Shown: one piece after another, positions 33,525-43,033 of the stretch
How positions within the stretch are numbered: the stretch's first letter is position 1
How the letters are laid out: each line of letters starts with the position of its first letter
Source of the DNA: Candidatus Aegiribacteria sp.
GTDB lineage: Bacteria > Fermentibacterota > Fermentibacteria > Fermentibacterales > JCC-6
Assembly (NCBI GenBank): GCA_030620995.1
Contig: JAUXIK010000009.1
Coordinates: forward strand, 1 to 63,160
DNA length: 63,160 nucleotides
Reading direction: 5' to 3'
Position numbers and translations under genes: made by a program
The notes under the pieces: generated by a model
Databases searched by the model: none
Told to the model about the DNA's origin: nothing
What the model saw: only the letters and a program-made list of their open reading frames with translations

Positions 33525-35066
33525 CAGGTAAGCCTGTCCACTCAGGGAGCGGTACTGCACCGCTTCTGCAATGTGTTCTGTTCGTATGTCTTCCGAACCC
33601 GCAAGATCGGCAATTGTTCGTGATACCTTCACTATCCGGTCGTAAGCTCTGGCTGAAAAACCATACATCTCCATTGCGGACTTCAGGAGTTTACTGACTC
33701 TACTGTTGAGATGGCAGTACTTTCTCACCATGGGAGAAGTCATCCCGGCGTTGCAGTACAGGCCGTCAACCTTCCCAAATCGATTGAACTGAATTTTACC
33801 GGCTTCTATTACTCGCTTCCTTATCGCCAGGGATTTTTCCCCGGTGGGGAGATTGGATGACAGATCCCGGTATTTAACCGGAGCAACATCAATATGAATG
33901 TCAATTCTGTCCATGAGCGGACCTGATATCTTCTGAAGGTATCTCTGTATCTGCGGGCCGGTGCAGTTGCAGGAATGACCCGGGTCTGTGAAATATCCGC
34001 AGGGACATGGGTTCATTGCGGCTACCAGAGTGAACCTTGCGGGGAAAGTCATCGACATGGATGCTCGTGTAATTGTGACTGTGCCATCCTCCAAAGGCTG
34101 TCTGAGAACCTCCAGAACATTTCTTCTGAATTCGGGAAGCTCATCCAGAAACAGCACTCCGTTATGAGCCAGACTCACCTCGCCCGGTCGTGGAATGGTA
34201 CCCCCTCCTATCAGTCCAGCGTCAGAAACAGTATGGTGAGGCGACCGGAACGGACGGGTTTCCAGAAGAGATCTACCGCTCCTGAGAAGTCCTGCAACAC
34301 TGTGAATTTTTGTCGTTTCAATCGCCTCGTCAGGATGAAGAGAAGGGAGAATTGATGGAAGTCTTCTGGCCAGCATGGTTTTACCGGAGCCAGGAGGACC
34401 TATCAGTAGAATATTGTGCCCGCCAGCAGCGGCGACCTCGAGAGCTCTTTTTGCGAATTCCTGCCCTCGAACGTCGCTGAAGTCAGGTTCCTCTTTTCCA
34501 CCGGTGTTAGAAGGTGCATGCGAATAGGAAACAGGTTCTATAGTTTCTTTATCTAATAAAAAGTTAATTACATGATTGAGATCCTTGATTGGAAACACTT
34601 TCTGCCCGGAAACCACACCTGCTTCAGCTGAATTGGATGCCGGCACGATAAGTCCTGAATGCCTTTCTTTTCTTGCTCTGTCAGCCATTGAGAGCACTCC
34701 GGGAACCGGACGCAGCGCTCCGTCCAGAGCGAGTTCACCAACAAAGAAATAGTCTTCAATAGTCTCCGCGGGAATAATGCCGGAAGCTGCGAGAATGCTG
34801 ATCGCTATGGGAAGATCGAATCCGGGTCCTTCTTTTTTTCTTCCTGCAGGAGCCATATTGATCGTTATCTTTTTTCCCGGAAGCCGGAAGCCAAGATTGG
34901 CAATGGCGGCTGTAACTCGTTGTCGTGATTCCCGAACAGCACTGTCAGGCAATCCTACAATTGTGAATGTAGGCAGTCCCATGGACATATCGGCTTCGAT
35001 ATCTACGGGATATGAATCGATGCCGAACACAGCCAGACTTCTGGTATGAGCAAGCAATAAACACAC
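33522..35066 (-). CDS. comM: ComM/YifB-type AAA+ ATPase (Mg-chelatase-like)
   Basis: A 514-residue protein with the usual three parts: an N-terminal S5/LonP-like fold ([41 protein letters not shown]), an AAA+ core with Walker [21 protein letters not shown] and Walker [12 protein letters not shown], and a C-terminal Mg-chelatase-like domain. The Cys pattern [16 protein letters not shown] sits in the AAA+ part. ComM is a hexameric branch-migration helicase that helps integrate DNA during natural transformation. No other competence gene is visible here. The stop codon lies inside the mobile-element repeat, but the C-terminal sequence looks normal. Confidence 0.93.
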   Translation of the reverse strand: MCLLLAHTRSLAVFGIDSYPVDIEADMSMGLPTFTIVGLPDSAVRESRQRVTAAIANLGFRLPGKKITINMAPAGRKKEGPGFDLPIAISILAASGIIPAETIEDYFFVGELALDGALRPVPGVLSMADRARKERHSGLIVPASNSAEAGVVSGQKVFPIKDLNHVINFLLDKETIEPVSYSHAPSNTGGKEEPDFSDVRGQEFAKRALEVAAAGGHNILLIGPPGSGKTMLARRLPSILPSLHPDEAIETTKIHSVAGLLRSGRSLLETRPFRSPHHTVSDAGLIGGGTIPRPGEVSLAHNGVLFLDELPEFRRNVLEVLRQPLEDGTVTITRASMSMTFPARFTLVAAMNPCPCGYFTDPGHSCNCTGPQIQRYLQKISGPLMDRIDIHIDVAPVKYRDLSSNLPTGEKSLAIRKRVIEAGKIQFNRFGKVDGLYCNAGMTSPMVRKYCHLNSRVSKLLKSAMEMYGFSARAYDRIVKVSRTIADLAGSEDIRTEHIAEAVQYRSLSGQAYL

Positions 35067-35128
35067 CCCCTTTTAATGCTTCTTCTTAGAGTGTACGCAT
35101 TAATGAAGCAACTTTCAAGGGGTAGCTT

Positions 35129-36130
35129 TCATTGGGATCGGATCGAATGCGGTCTACAGTCCCGCGATTGAGCGGTTTCGCGCAGTCTTTCGATGAATAT
35201 TCCGGACAGATGAAATATGACCCATCCGTCAAATCCCATCTCCTCCGCAAGAACCTCCTGATGTTCGGTCTCCGATAATGTGAGAGTTGAACGGGTCGAG
35301 AATGAACCGATTCCACAGCTGAGCGGTCTCCCTTCAGCCATTTCCAGCTGCTGTTCGCCCCAGAACACAAACTCCGAATCCGATTCAGTGTAATTCATGG
35401 GAACCACAAAGTCCACAATGCCGCTGCGAAGCCAGACATCCCACGGCTGGCTGAAGTACCGCATCTCCTGTTCGCGGGGTGTGCCGGCCACGGAAAGCAG
35501 TACAATCCTGTTGATTTTGCTAAGGGAATCCCTAACAGCCTGCACGGCATCGGTTATCATATCAGCACGCCACCGCATGAAACTGTCATGCAGTCTCCCG
35601 CCGCTGACGCAGTAGGCCGGCCAGTCAATAGAACGTATTCCGGCATCTCTGCGGAAACGTTCACGACATCCGTCACAGAAACAGACACGGTTGCTTGAAA
35701 ACCTTATATAGTCGAGATGTATTCCGGCAACAGGGTACTCTGCTGCCAGTTTAAGACATAACTGCGCCATATCACTTACATTCTGAGGATCTGTAGGACA
35801 GAGCCAGTTCTCTACCGTTCCATCACTGGAGATCTGAAATCTTCCGTTCAGCTCGAATCGATTCTGATCCTCCACTGAACACTTGCCTGTCTTCCACATG
35901 ACAACCCATGCATGAACATCAATCCCAAGGGGAGTGCAGGCGTCCAGACATTCCTGAAGACCTTCCGTATCCGTTTCCGGTCCGTAGGCAGCGCAGTAGA
36001 AAACCGTGTCGTAGCCGTTCAAGGACAGCAGCCGGGCGATCTCATCCCAATTCCCGTTATTGTATTGCCAGGCGTTCCAGACACCTGTAATGGAACACAG
36101 GACTGTAATGAATAGAGAAAGGAAATGCAT
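35129..36130 (-). CDS. Exported GHL10-like (family 10 glycosyl-hydrolase-like) protein
   Basis: A 333-residue protein starting at ATG 36130, which has GGAGG at 5-base spacing; the frame extends upstream without a ribosome site. A signal peptide (MHFLSLFITVLCSITG) leads into a TIM-barrel of the GHL10/DUF187 type. The pattern AGIHLDYIRFSSN is the family's hallmark strand, and FVVPMNYTESD and GWVIFHLSGI are later strands. A Cys cluster (RVCFCDGCRERFRRDAG) could bind metal or form disulfides. Such proteins act on cell-wall or surface glycans, but no substrate can be given. It stands alone. Confidence 0.8.
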   Translation of the reverse strand: MHFLSLFITVLCSITGVWNAWQYNNGNWDEIARLLSLNGYDTVFYCAAYGPETDTEGLQECLDACTPLGIDVHAWVVMWKTGKCSVEDQNRFELNGRFQISSDGTVENWLCPTDPQNVSDMAQLCLKLAAEYPVAGIHLDYIRFSSNRVCFCDGCRERFRRDAGIRSIDWPAYCVSGGRLHDSFMRWRADMITDAVQAVRDSLSKINRIVLLSVAGTPREQEMRYFSQPWDVWLRSGIVDFVVPMNYTESDSEFVFWGEQQLEMAEGRPLSCGIGSFSTRSTLTLSETEHQEVLAEEMGFDGWVIFHLSGIFIERLRETAQSRDCRPHSIRSQ

Positions 36131-36332
36131 ACCAACCTCCGGGCTGCAAGATATTTTCAATTCCGGCTTCGAACAACTGAGTATACGAAATTTCGTAAGC
36201 CGGCAACCAGGTTTCAGCAAACCCCAGGGATATATATCACCACTTCTTATATCGTTCCCAGGGTGACAGATCCCTTAGTAGAAGACTGGTCCTTATTTGA
36301 AGATAAATGAAGGAATAAGATCTATATTCCTG

Positions 36333-36809
36333 CTAAGGAACTGTTATCGTCTCCCTGCCGTCATCGGGCATTCTATCTTCGCCGTCCATTGCATAGAACC
36401 AGTAACCCAGTGTAACCGGAGCAACCGTAGGCATACTTTCCAGAACACTGAAAGGAAATTCCAGCCGATAGTACACACCAGTGATAACCGGCATGCCTGT
36501 GAACTTTAAATCATCGTACAGACCGGGTGAAGTTGCCGATTCTTTTGAAACGGTAAATTCTGTTGAATGGCAGCGAACCAGAAAATCCGCCTCCGGATCT
36601 GTATCTGTATTGAAGTAATAGTAGAATTCGCTCAGGCACATATCATCATAGAACTCAATTTCAGTATTCAGATTAACGCCGGAATAAGTCACAGTTGCAT
36701 CTTTGAAATCCTTACAATCCTCTATTCCCGATTCATTTGGATCATCACAACCAATCATCATGAACAGGACCAGAAGAACAGGAACACACTTTGTTAAGAC
36801 GGGTTTCAT
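36333..36809 (-). CDS. Small lipoprotein of unknown function
   Basis: A 158-residue protein starting at ATG 36809 (MKPVLTKCVPVLLVLFMMIGC), with lipobox Cys at about residue 21. The mature part is beta-rich and acidic (DCKDFKDATVTYSG, NTDTDPEADFLVRC) and contains a few Cys residues that could pair. No family is recognised. It should be anchored to a membrane facing the periplasm or surface. The 200 bases after its stop, up to the GHL10-like gene, show no terminator I can name. Confidence 0.7.
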   Translation of the reverse strand: MKPVLTKCVPVLLVLFMMIGCDDPNESGIEDCKDFKDATVTYSGVNLNTEIEFYDDMCLSEFYYYFNTDTDPEADFLVRCHSTEFTVSKESATSPGLYDDLKFTGMPVITGVYYRLEFPFSVLESMPTVAPVTLGYWFYAMDGEDRMPDDGRETITVP

Positions 36810-37203
36810 TTCACCATCATTCTTTCGCTTACTGATTCCCGAAAAAGACCACTCAAAGATATCTATTCTGTAATTAAGCACCTCCTTTTCTGGTTGTGTT
36901 TGCAGCATTGTAGAAGGAGACTAATTCATGTTGTGATATGTTGTCAAGTGCAATAACTCTGACTTTATGGTTTCAGATGAAGGCTGAACCTTGTTAAATA
37001 TGGGTATATTGAATCCTGGCAGCTGGAAGTATGGGATTCAGCAGGAAACTGCACGATGTGCTTAAGAAAGAAGCTGGAAAATCAAGTTTCCTATTGATTT
37101 GACATCGGCACTCCTCCGGAATATTCTCTAAACGGTAGTTTGATCAATATGAGTCAATCGAGTATAGAATGCGAATTCAGTAACACACAGCAAAGAAAAT
37201 CGT
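36810..37203. other. Intergenic stretch, no gene seen
   Basis: About 390 AT-rich bases between two divergent genes. No coding frame, RNA gene or convincing promoter pair could be picked out. A six-base inverted repeat (GAATCC near 37013, GGATTC near 37036) spans a purine-rich middle, with no further support. Confidence 0.4.
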
Positions 37204-37752
37204 ATGAATGAAGAGTTAGAAGTTCTGAAAACTGTAACGCATGATCTACATGATGCTGGTATCGCATACATGATCACCGGATCTGTTGCTATGAATTATT
37301 ACGCTTTTCCAAGAATGACGCGAGATATAGATATAGTTATTGAGCTTCAGGAAAATGATGCTGCTGCACTGGTTAGTCTTTTTAAGGGTGATTTTTACAT
37401 TTGTCAGGATTCGATAGCGGAAGCCATACGAAACTGTGGAATGTTTAATATAATCCACAATAAGTATGTGTTGAAAATTGATTTCATTGTTAAAAAATCA
37501 ACCCCATATCGAAACATGGAATTTCAAAGAAAGCGTCATATTCTCATTGAGGGAATTCCCATGTGGATAGTAAGCCCCGAGGATCTGATTTTATCAAAAC
37601 TCTGGTGGTCAAGAGACAGCCATTCAGAAGTACAGATTGGTGATATAAAGAACTTATTTGCTTCAGTTGACGATCTTGATACTGCTTACATAGACAGATG
37701 GGTAGCAGAAATGGATCTGCATGATATTTACAGGAAGACAACTGATGATTGA
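37204..37752 (+). CDS. Nucleotidyltransferase-fold protein (AbiEii/DUF6036-like), first gene of a pair
   Basis: A 182-residue protein with a minimal nucleotidyltransferase core. ITGSVAMNYYAFPRMTRDIDIVI carries the GS and D-x-D residues (about 26-46), and a third acidic residue may be in LKIDFIV. Later WIVSPEDLILSKLWW resembles AbiEii-type proteins. Codon use is AT-richer than that of neighbours, which suggests transfer. It overlaps the next gene by 8 bases, so the two form a unit, perhaps of the toxin-antitoxin or defence type. The catalytic role is inferred from fold only. Confidence 0.72.
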   Translation: MNEELEVLKTVTHDLHDAGIAYMITGSVAMNYYAFPRMTRDIDIVIELQENDAAALVSLFKGDFYICQDSIAEAIRNCGMFNIIHNKYVLKIDFIVKKSTPYRNMEFQRKRHILIEGIPMWIVSPEDLILSKLWWSRDSHSEVQIGDIKNLFASVDDLDTAYIDRWVAEMDLHDIYRKTTDD

Positions 37753-37993
37753 TACAGATCCGGTTATAGAATCAAAGACAAGAACATTGATGATGAATAA
37801 GTCTCCTGAAGAACGATTAATAATTGGATGTTCAATGTTTACTTTCGCCAAAACAATAGTACGATCCTCGATCATGCAGAAGAATGGCAATATTCCGCTT
37901 TGTGATCTGAGAAAAGAATTGTTTCTGCGGTTTTACGGAAATGACATGGACAAAAACACCAGGGAGAGAATAGCATCCTATTTTTCCGGATGA
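37745..37993 (+). CDS. Small partner protein of the nucleotidyltransferase (unknown family)
   Basis: An 82-residue protein starting at ATG 37745, overlapping the upstream gene. It holds a conserved-looking helical segment NKSPEERLIIGCSMFTFAKTIVRSSI and a C-terminal KNTRERIASYF. No enzymatic motif is visible. Small proteins with a similar SPEERL-G-MF start are, to my recollection, often coded beside nucleotidyltransferase-fold genes. This makes a two-component module plausible, but the biochemical role is unknown. Confidence 0.65.
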   Translation: MIDTDPVIESKTRTLMMNKSPEERLIIGCSMFTFAKTIVRSSIMQKNGNIPLCDLRKELFLRFYGNDMDKNTRERIASYFSG

Positions 37994-38033
37994 ACCTGTA
38001 GCTGTGAAGGACCCCGGACTCATTTACAAATTG

Positions 38034-38417
38034 CTATAGCGGTTCGGGGCGGAAGGCGTCCTCCAGGTAGGTATCCATTCTGAATTCGGAAGGTGTACCG
38101 CGGACTACGGCAACATCGAATCTGATCTGATCCTGAGAATTGTGTTTCATAAGGTAGAATGCGGCCGCACGGGTTATTCTGGTCTGCTTTCTTATATCGA
38201 TCTTCTCAAGCGGCATTGTCGTACTTCCATCACTGGCGAATTTCACTTCAACAAAGGCAAGAATCCCGCTGTTTTTCGCGATGATATCGATTTCAGCTCT
38301 GCGAGTCCGGAAATTGCGGGCGACTACAGTCCATCCGCGGGTCTGCAGCCATTCGCAGACAAACCCCTCAGCTCCCCTGGAAATCTCACTCAAAATGTAT
38401 CCGAATCTGTTTCTCAT
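38034..38417 (-). CDS. yraN: UPF0102 (YraN) nuclease-fold protein
   Basis: A 127-residue protein with the YraN pattern: GAEGFVCEWLQTRGWTVVARNFRTRRAEIDIIA and LAFVEVKFAS. The residues Glu, Asp, Glu-Val-Lys match the Holliday-junction-resolvase/PD-(D/E)XK fold, although the cellular role of the family is unsettled. It is the last gene of the ribosomal/SRP operon and overlaps the end of rnhB by 32 bases, an order (rplS-rnhB-yraN) common in bacteria. Confidence 0.9.
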   Translation of the reverse strand: MRNRFGYILSEISRGAEGFVCEWLQTRGWTVVARNFRTRRAEIDIIAKNSGILAFVEVKFASDGSTTMPLEKIDIRKQTRITRAAAFYLMKHNSQDQIRFDVAVVRGTPSEFRMDTYLEDAFRPEPL

Positions 38418-39015
38418 ATTTCAGAGGGGCAAAAGACATTCTGTGAATCGGGGAAGGGCCGAGTTTCTCAATGGCCTTCATATGCTCCCTGGATCCATAC
38501 CCTTTGTTGGAAGCGAAACCGTACCCCGGAAATTCTCTATCGGCTCTGATCATTATGTCATCTCTTGTAACTTTAGCGATGATACTGGCAGCGGCTATGG
38601 ACAGGCTCTTTGAGTCACCTTTTACGATAAATCTGGATTGCAGATGAAGATTCCTTATCGGCAAACCGTCCACAAGGTAAAGCGCGTCCTGTATATCAAT
38701 AGCCTTAGCAGCTCTGCTAAAGGCCAGGCGGACAGATTCTGTCATTCCCGCTTCATCTATTTCTGAATGCTCTACAATCCCCGTGGAATATCCGATTGCA
38801 ATCCTGGTGATCAGAGGGAAGAGAGTCCTGCGCTTTTTATCGGACAGCTTCTTGCTGTCAGTTACTCCCTGCAGATACGCATTCCGTGGGAGGGATACGG
38901 CTGCAGCTACCAGGGGCCCGGCAAGAGGACCCCGGCCGGCTTCGTCCATCCCTATCAGAACAGGGTGATCCAGCCGGTAACTTCCGTCGAACTCGAATAA
39001 AGGAGTATCGGTCAG
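38386..39015 (-). CDS. rnhB: Ribonuclease HII with a probable CTG start
   Basis: RNase HII, removing RNA or single ribonucleotides from DNA. The active site is in [16 protein letters not shown] (Asp and Glu at its start), with further motifs [34 protein letters not shown] and [11 protein letters not shown]. The only in-frame ATG (38949) would leave just one residue before the catalytic Asp and remove the first strand. The frame continues upstream for 22 codons with family-like sequence ([16 protein letters not shown]) to CTG 39015, which overlaps the rplS stop as CTGA. There is no ATG, GTG or TTG in between. I therefore start it at CTG, giving 209 residues. If the ATG is used, it is 187. Confidence 0.85.
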   Translation of the reverse strand: MTDTPLFEFDGSYRLDHPVLIGMDEAGRGPLAGPLVAAAVSLPRNAYLQGVTDSKKLSDKKRRTLFPLITRIAIGYSTGIVEHSEIDEAGMTESVRLAFSRAAKAIDIQDALYLVDGLPIRNLHLQSRFIVKGDSKSLSIAAASIIAKVTRDDIMIRADREFPGYGFASNKGYGSREHMKAIEKLGPSPIHRMSFAPLKYEKQIRIHFE

Positions 39016-39380
39016 GATTTTTTCCTGGAACCGTATGTCTTCTTCTCTTTTATCCTCGCTGACTTACCTGTCTTGTCTCGAAGGTAAAAAAGCTTCGCTC
39101 TGCGCACTTTACCGATTCTGGTCACTTCAATCCGCTCAATGAGAGGAGTGTTCAGAGGAAATATTCTTTCGACGCTCACTCCACCAGAGATTTTTCTTAC
39201 AGTAAAGGTTTCAGAGGTTCCGCCGCCTCTTCGGGATATTACAACACCCTGGAAAACCTGTACACGAACTTTGTTTCCCTCCACAACCTGGAAGTGCACT
39301 TTGACTGTATCCCCCGGTTTAAAATCCGGCAGATTTTCTTTGATATGTGATGCTTCGACACTCCGGATAATATCATCCAT
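39012..39380 (-). CDS. rplS: Ribosomal protein bL19
   Basis: A 122-residue large-subunit protein with the full bL19 pattern: [56 protein letters not shown] and [20 protein letters not shown]. It lies at the 30S-50S interface. Overlap with trmD (8 bases) and with the proposed rnhB start (4 bases) shows a coupled operon. Confidence 0.97.
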   Translation of the reverse strand: MDDIIRSVEASHIKENLPDFKPGDTVKVHFQVVEGNKVRVQVFQGVVISRRGGGTSETFTVRKISGGVSVERIFPLNTPLIERIEVTRIGKVRRAKLFYLRDKTGKSARIKEKKTYGSRKKS

Positions 39381-40125
39381 TTTTCTGCTCCTTCTGTCGA
39401 TCTGCCAGCCTTACAGCTTGAACAAATCGTTCTTTTACACGGTCCCGGCTTTCCGAGTCAAGCAGGTCAGGACGCTGCTGAACGGTAAGCTCCAGTGCTT
39501 TTTTGAATCTCCACTTCTCTATCTCAGCATGATTACCTGAAATCAGAATATCGGGAACTTTCATTCCCCTGTATTCAGCAGGTCGGGTATACCTGGGATA
39601 ATCAAGCAATCCCGTCGCAAAACTGTCCGATTGTGCGGATTCCATTCGACCAAGCACCCCCGGAAGCCATCTGAAAACAGCTTCCATAAGAAACATGGCA
39701 GGGATCTCACCGCCGGAAACCACAGCATCGCCAACACTGATCTCATCTGTAACAGCGTATTCCCTGAATCTCTGATCAATTCCGCCATATCTGCCACAGA
39801 ATATTATCAATTTTCCGCACTCCGCTAATTCTCGAGCCAGATCATGATCCAGTTTTCTTCCCTGAGGAGTCATGAATACTATCCTGGCATCCTTTCTCCA
39901 GGATATCTCCTCAAGTGTTTCAAACAGCGGTTCGGGTCTGAGGAGCATCCCTGCGCCACCCCCGAACTGATAATCGTCAACTGAACCTCGACTGTCTACA
40001 GCCTTTTCCCGTATGTCAAAGACCGTCAGTTCAACCCTGCCGGTTTCAATCGCTTTTCCAATTATTCCATGTTCCATGAACGGAATAAACAGATCTGGAA
40101 ACAGCGTTGCCACAGCTGTTTTCAT
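39373..40125 (-). CDS. trmD: tRNA (guanine37-N1)-methyltransferase
   Basis: A 250-residue SPOUT methyltransferase. [19 protein letters not shown] is the usual start, [17 protein letters not shown] and [12 protein letters not shown] build the trefoil-knot SAM site, and [18 protein letters not shown] holds the catalytic Asp region. It methylates G37 of tRNAs next to the anticodon and prevents +1 frameshifts. It lies in the classic rpsP-rimM-trmD-rplS order. Confidence 0.97.
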   Translation of the reverse strand: MKTAVATLFPDLFIPFMEHGIIGKAIETGRVELTVFDIREKAVDSRGSVDDYQFGGGAGMLLRPEPLFETLEEISWRKDARIVFMTPQGRKLDHDLARELAECGKLIIFCGRYGGIDQRFREYAVTDEISVGDAVVSGGEIPAMFLMEAVFRWLPGVLGRMESAQSDSFATGLLDYPRYTRPAEYRGMKVPDILISGNHAEIEKWRFKKALELTVQQRPDLLDSESRDRVKERFVQAVRLADRQKEQKNG

Positions 40126-40142
40126 TCTGGAAACTCCATTCG

Positions 40143-40673
40143 TTAAGGAGACAGTTCGTTCAGACCAACTGGAAGAACAAGCTCAATGATCTTGTCCTTC
40201 CACCTGATATTTCCCTCATTCAGCACCAGTGCAAGCGGTACATGAAATCCTGTTTCCGCATCCTCAACTAAAAGAAGCGGATTGGAACCTGACGGTTCAA
40301 TATCCACAACTGGAAAAATTTTTCCCTCTGACTGAATCTCCATACCTATAAAACCATAAAGAGGAAAGAATTCCAGCATTCGCTCCGCTTCATCCCGCTT
40401 TATGAAAATGGAGCAGCCTCTGTACCTGTCAGCTTCCTCCCTGTTGCGGATCTCCTTCAGAGTGAGATTAATCCGAGAGTCACCCCGAACAGAACAGCGG
40501 GTTACAGTCATGGATATGCTCTCTTCCAGAAGGATTCTTGTTCCCGGAGGAATGACCGCATCACCGATCCCGGAGAAAACACGAACTGTGAATCCACCCT
40601 TTAATCCGTGAGGTTTTTCCACATACCCGAGATATACAATATCACCGGGAGCCATCACAGAAATATCAGTCAA
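40143..40673 (-). CDS. rimM: 16S rRNA processing protein RimM
   Basis: A 176-residue 30S maturation factor. The N-terminal barrel opens YLGYVEKPHGLKGGFTVRVFSG. The PRC-barrel part includes FFPLYGFIGMEIQSEGK and ends with the usual IPLVPE-like strand (KIIELVLPVGL). It binds uS19 during assembly. It overlaps the upstream KH gene by 8 bases and is followed by trmD after 17 bases. Confidence 0.94.
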   Translation of the reverse strand: MTDISVMAPGDIVYLGYVEKPHGLKGGFTVRVFSGIGDAVIPPGTRILLEESISMTVTRCSVRGDSRINLTLKEIRNREEADRYRGCSIFIKRDEAERMLEFFPLYGFIGMEIQSEGKIFPVVDIEPSGSNPLLLVEDAETGFHVPLALVLNEGNIRWKDKIIELVLPVGLNELSP

Positions 40674-40896
40674 TGATTCTTACTGTAGCCTTCTGCTCAA
40701 GGCGGGCAGCAGCTGATCTGATGATAAGTCTCATAGCTTTCGCAATTTTTCCCTCGCGGCCTATTACTCTGCCAAGATCGCTCTCCGCGACTCTCAATTC
40801 AAAGACGATTACGTCTTCTTCCATCGTTTCTTCTACAGAAACCGCTTCAGGATCTTCAACGAGCGTTTTGGCCATGATTTCAATAAGTTCTTTCAT
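40666..40896 (-). CDS. khpA: KH-domain RNA-binding protein (KhpA/YlqC)
   Basis: A 76-residue single type II KH domain. VAESDLGRVIGREGKIAKAMRLIIRSAA holds the G-x-x-G loop (IGREGK). It is a usual companion of rpsP and rimM in many phyla. KhpA proteins bind RNA widely and can influence cell size or division with KhpB. No khpB is in the window. Confidence 0.93.
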   Translation of the reverse strand: MKELIEIMAKTLVEDPEAVSVEETMEEDVIVFELRVAESDLGRVIGREGKIAKAMRLIIRSAAARLEQKATVRIID

Positions 40897-40951
40897 GAGG
40901 GTCCTCCAGTTCAGGTGGTTATTCAGACAGTAAATAGCACCGGTGTATCCA

Positions 40952-41272
40952 TTACGAGGTTCTGCTCTTCCCTTTTATCAGAACCACTTCCAGCGGTATT
41001 CCTTCTTCACCGCCGGAGTGCCTGGACCATTTATTCCAGGTGCCTGTGCGCTTTAGCAGGTTTCTGACCGTATCGGAGACCTGTGCTCCGTTATCCAGCC
41101 AGTGAAAAACCCTTTCCTCGTCTACTTTGACTTCCATCGGCTTGCGCAGAGGATCGTAGTATCCGAAACTTTCCAGAAATCTGCCATCGGTAGCTTTACG
41201 TCTGTCAGCGGCTACAATTCTATAGAATGGCTGGCCTTTGCATCCAATTCTCTTTAAACGAATAATTACCAA
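40952..41272 (-). CDS. rpsP: Ribosomal protein bS16
   Basis: A 106-residue small-subunit protein beginning VIIRLKRIGCKGQPFYRIVAADRRK, with ESFGYYDPL and a C-terminal extension (NKWSRHSGGEEGIPLEVVLIKGKS) longer than in E. coli (82 residues). It sits 14 bases after ffh in the standard operon order. Confidence 0.96.
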   Translation of the reverse strand: MVIIRLKRIGCKGQPFYRIVAADRRKATDGRFLESFGYYDPLRKPMEVKVDEERVFHWLDNGAQVSDTVRNLLKRTGTWNKWSRHSGGEEGIPLEVVLIKGKSRTS

Positions 41273-41286
41273 GTTTCACCTCCAGG

Positions 41287-42603
41287 TCAGCGGATTATGC
41301 CGGGGAGCTTGAATCTCCCGGATTTCATCTGCTTCATCATTTTCTTCATTGATCCGAATTCGCGCAGCAGTCTGTTTACATCATTCACTTTTGTACCGCT
41401 GCCCTTTGATATTCTCCTTCGTCTGTTTCCGTTGATTATCTCCGGATGAGTTCTTTCCTTTCCTGTCATTGAACTGATGATTGCTTCCATCTTTGTGAAT
41501 TGAGAAGTGTCCAGATTCATGCCTGCGGGTCTCATGCTCTTCGGAAGCATAGCCATCAGGTCACCGAGAGAACCAATCTTTCTAATGCGGCGAAGCTCTC
41601 CCGCAAAGTCCTCAAGCGTGAAAGAGTTGGAGATAAGCTTTTTCTCCAGCTTCTCAGCTTCTTTTATGTCCCATGTACTCTGAGCTTTTTCCGCAAGACC
41701 GACCACATCGCCCATACCCAGGATCCTTCCAGCCATTCGGGTCGGATCCATCGGTTCAAGGCCATTAACACTCTCACCTACTCCAATGAACTTAATGGGT
41801 TTTCCGGTTACCGCCCTGAAAGATAACGCAGCGCCTCCTCTTGAGTCGCCGTCCATCTTTGTGATTACGGAACCGGTAAATCCAATTCTTTCCTGGAATT
41901 CGACTGCAACATTTACGGCATCCTGGCCGGACAGACCATCGAGTACCAGTAATGTTTCAGCTGCATTCGCCACTTTACTGATTTCCTCCAGTTCCTCCAT
42001 CAGTTCATCGTTCACATGCAGTCTTCCTGCGGTATCTGCTATGACTATGTCGTAACTGTTCATTCGTGCCTCATGCATTGCTTCCCGAAGGACTTCCACT
42101 GGATTCTTCGTGTCTCTCCTTGCGTAGAAACCGGCACCCGAGTCCTTTGCGATCTTTTCCAGCTGTTCAATAGCCGCGGGTCTCTGTAGATCACATGCTG
42201 CCAGAAGAGATCTCCTACCTTTTTTTTCCGCGAGCCAGTATGCCAATCGGCCTGCTGTAGTCGTTTTTCCAGAGCCCTGCAAACCAATAAGAAGATAGAC
42301 TATTGGAGGTTTACCGGAAAATTCAAGAGAGGTTCTTTCAGAACCGAGCAGTTCAATCAGTTCTTCATTGACGACTTTTATTACCTGCTGTCCGGGAGAA
42401 AGACTTTTCAGAATGTTCTCGCCCAGGGCTTTTTCACTGACAGTACTGACGAACTGCTTCGCCACTTTGAAATTGACGTCAGCTTCCAGTAATGCCCTGC
42501 GAACCAGCCGCATGGCTTCCCTGATGTTGGATTCGTTAATGACCCCTCTGCTTGTCAGTTTCCTGAAAGCATCTGAGAGATTGTCTGTCAGCCTGTCGAA
42601 CAA
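41287..42603 (-). CDS. ffh: Signal recognition particle protein Ffh
   Basis: A 438-residue SRP54 GTPase. N domain 1-90; G domain with GLQGSGKTTTAGRLA, DTAGRLHVNDELMEEL, ITKMDGDSRGGAAL and GVGESVNGLEP; M domain from about 300 with the Met-rich GSLGDLMAMLPKSMRPAGMN and RRRISKGSGT RNA-binding part. Translation probably starts at TTG 42603 after GGAGGG. It targets nascent membrane proteins to the SecYEG translocon together with 4.5S RNA and FtsY, neither of which is seen here. It is the first gene of the operon. Confidence 0.97.
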   Translation of the reverse strand: MFDRLTDNLSDAFRKLTSRGVINESNIREAMRLVRRALLEADVNFKVAKQFVSTVSEKALGENILKSLSPGQQVIKVVNEELIELLGSERTSLEFSGKPPIVYLLIGLQGSGKTTTAGRLAYWLAEKKGRRSLLAACDLQRPAAIEQLEKIAKDSGAGFYARRDTKNPVEVLREAMHEARMNSYDIVIADTAGRLHVNDELMEELEEISKVANAAETLLVLDGLSGQDAVNVAVEFQERIGFTGSVITKMDGDSRGGAALSFRAVTGKPIKFIGVGESVNGLEPMDPTRMAGRILGMGDVVGLAEKAQSTWDIKEAEKLEKKLISNSFTLEDFAGELRRIRKIGSLGDLMAMLPKSMRPAGMNLDTSQFTKMEAIISSMTGKERTHPEIINGNRRRRISKGSGTKVNDVNRLLREFGSMKKMMKQMKSGRFKLPGIIR

Positions 42604-42691
42604 ATCTGCCCTCCATTAACCTGCAAATACACTACACTACAAAGCATGCAACTATACTTCAACAAACGGAATAATCCAAACAGAGGGAAGT

Positions 42692-43033
42692 CTACTTCAG
42701 TACGTAAACAGAACCGTGTCCGGAGGGGCATGTAATAGTGAAACCAGAATCAGTTTCATCAATGATATAGGGCTGCTTCGAAACAGGACATCCGGGGATG
42801 GAATCGGGAAGGAGTTCTTCAAGAGAAGTATATCCATCAGCAGTCAGGGATACATGATAGAGCATTCCCTCAATTTCGAATCCAAGTGAATCCATCCTGG
42901 ATTCACATCTGCTGATATCAAGCTCACTTTTCATCTCATCCATTTCTTCCTGATCAATTATACGGGTTGTATCTCTGGAACAACCAAAAACCATGAGAAG
43001 AACTGCAGTGATAAGAAATAAGTACTTCATCAT
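42692..43033 (-). CDS. Small lipoprotein with C-terminal CP-x-GHG motif
   Basis: A 113-residue lipoprotein (lipobox MVFGC, Cys18). A short helical linker rich in Glu, Met and Asp is followed by a compact domain ending GFTITCPSGHGSVYVLK, with another Cys in IPGCPVSKQPY. The spacing of two CP sites would suit a metal knot or disulfide. The motif resembles SLSCPNIDRHGGIV in the protein at 49683-51083. The start overlaps the rpe stop by 4 bases, so it is co-translated with rpe. Function is unknown. Confidence 0.75.
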   Translation of the reverse strand: MMKYLFLITAVLLMVFGCSRDTTRIIDQEEMDEMKSELDISRCESRMDSLGFEIEGMLYHVSLTADGYTSLEELLPDSIPGCPVSKQPYIIDETDSGFTITCPSGHGSVYVLK

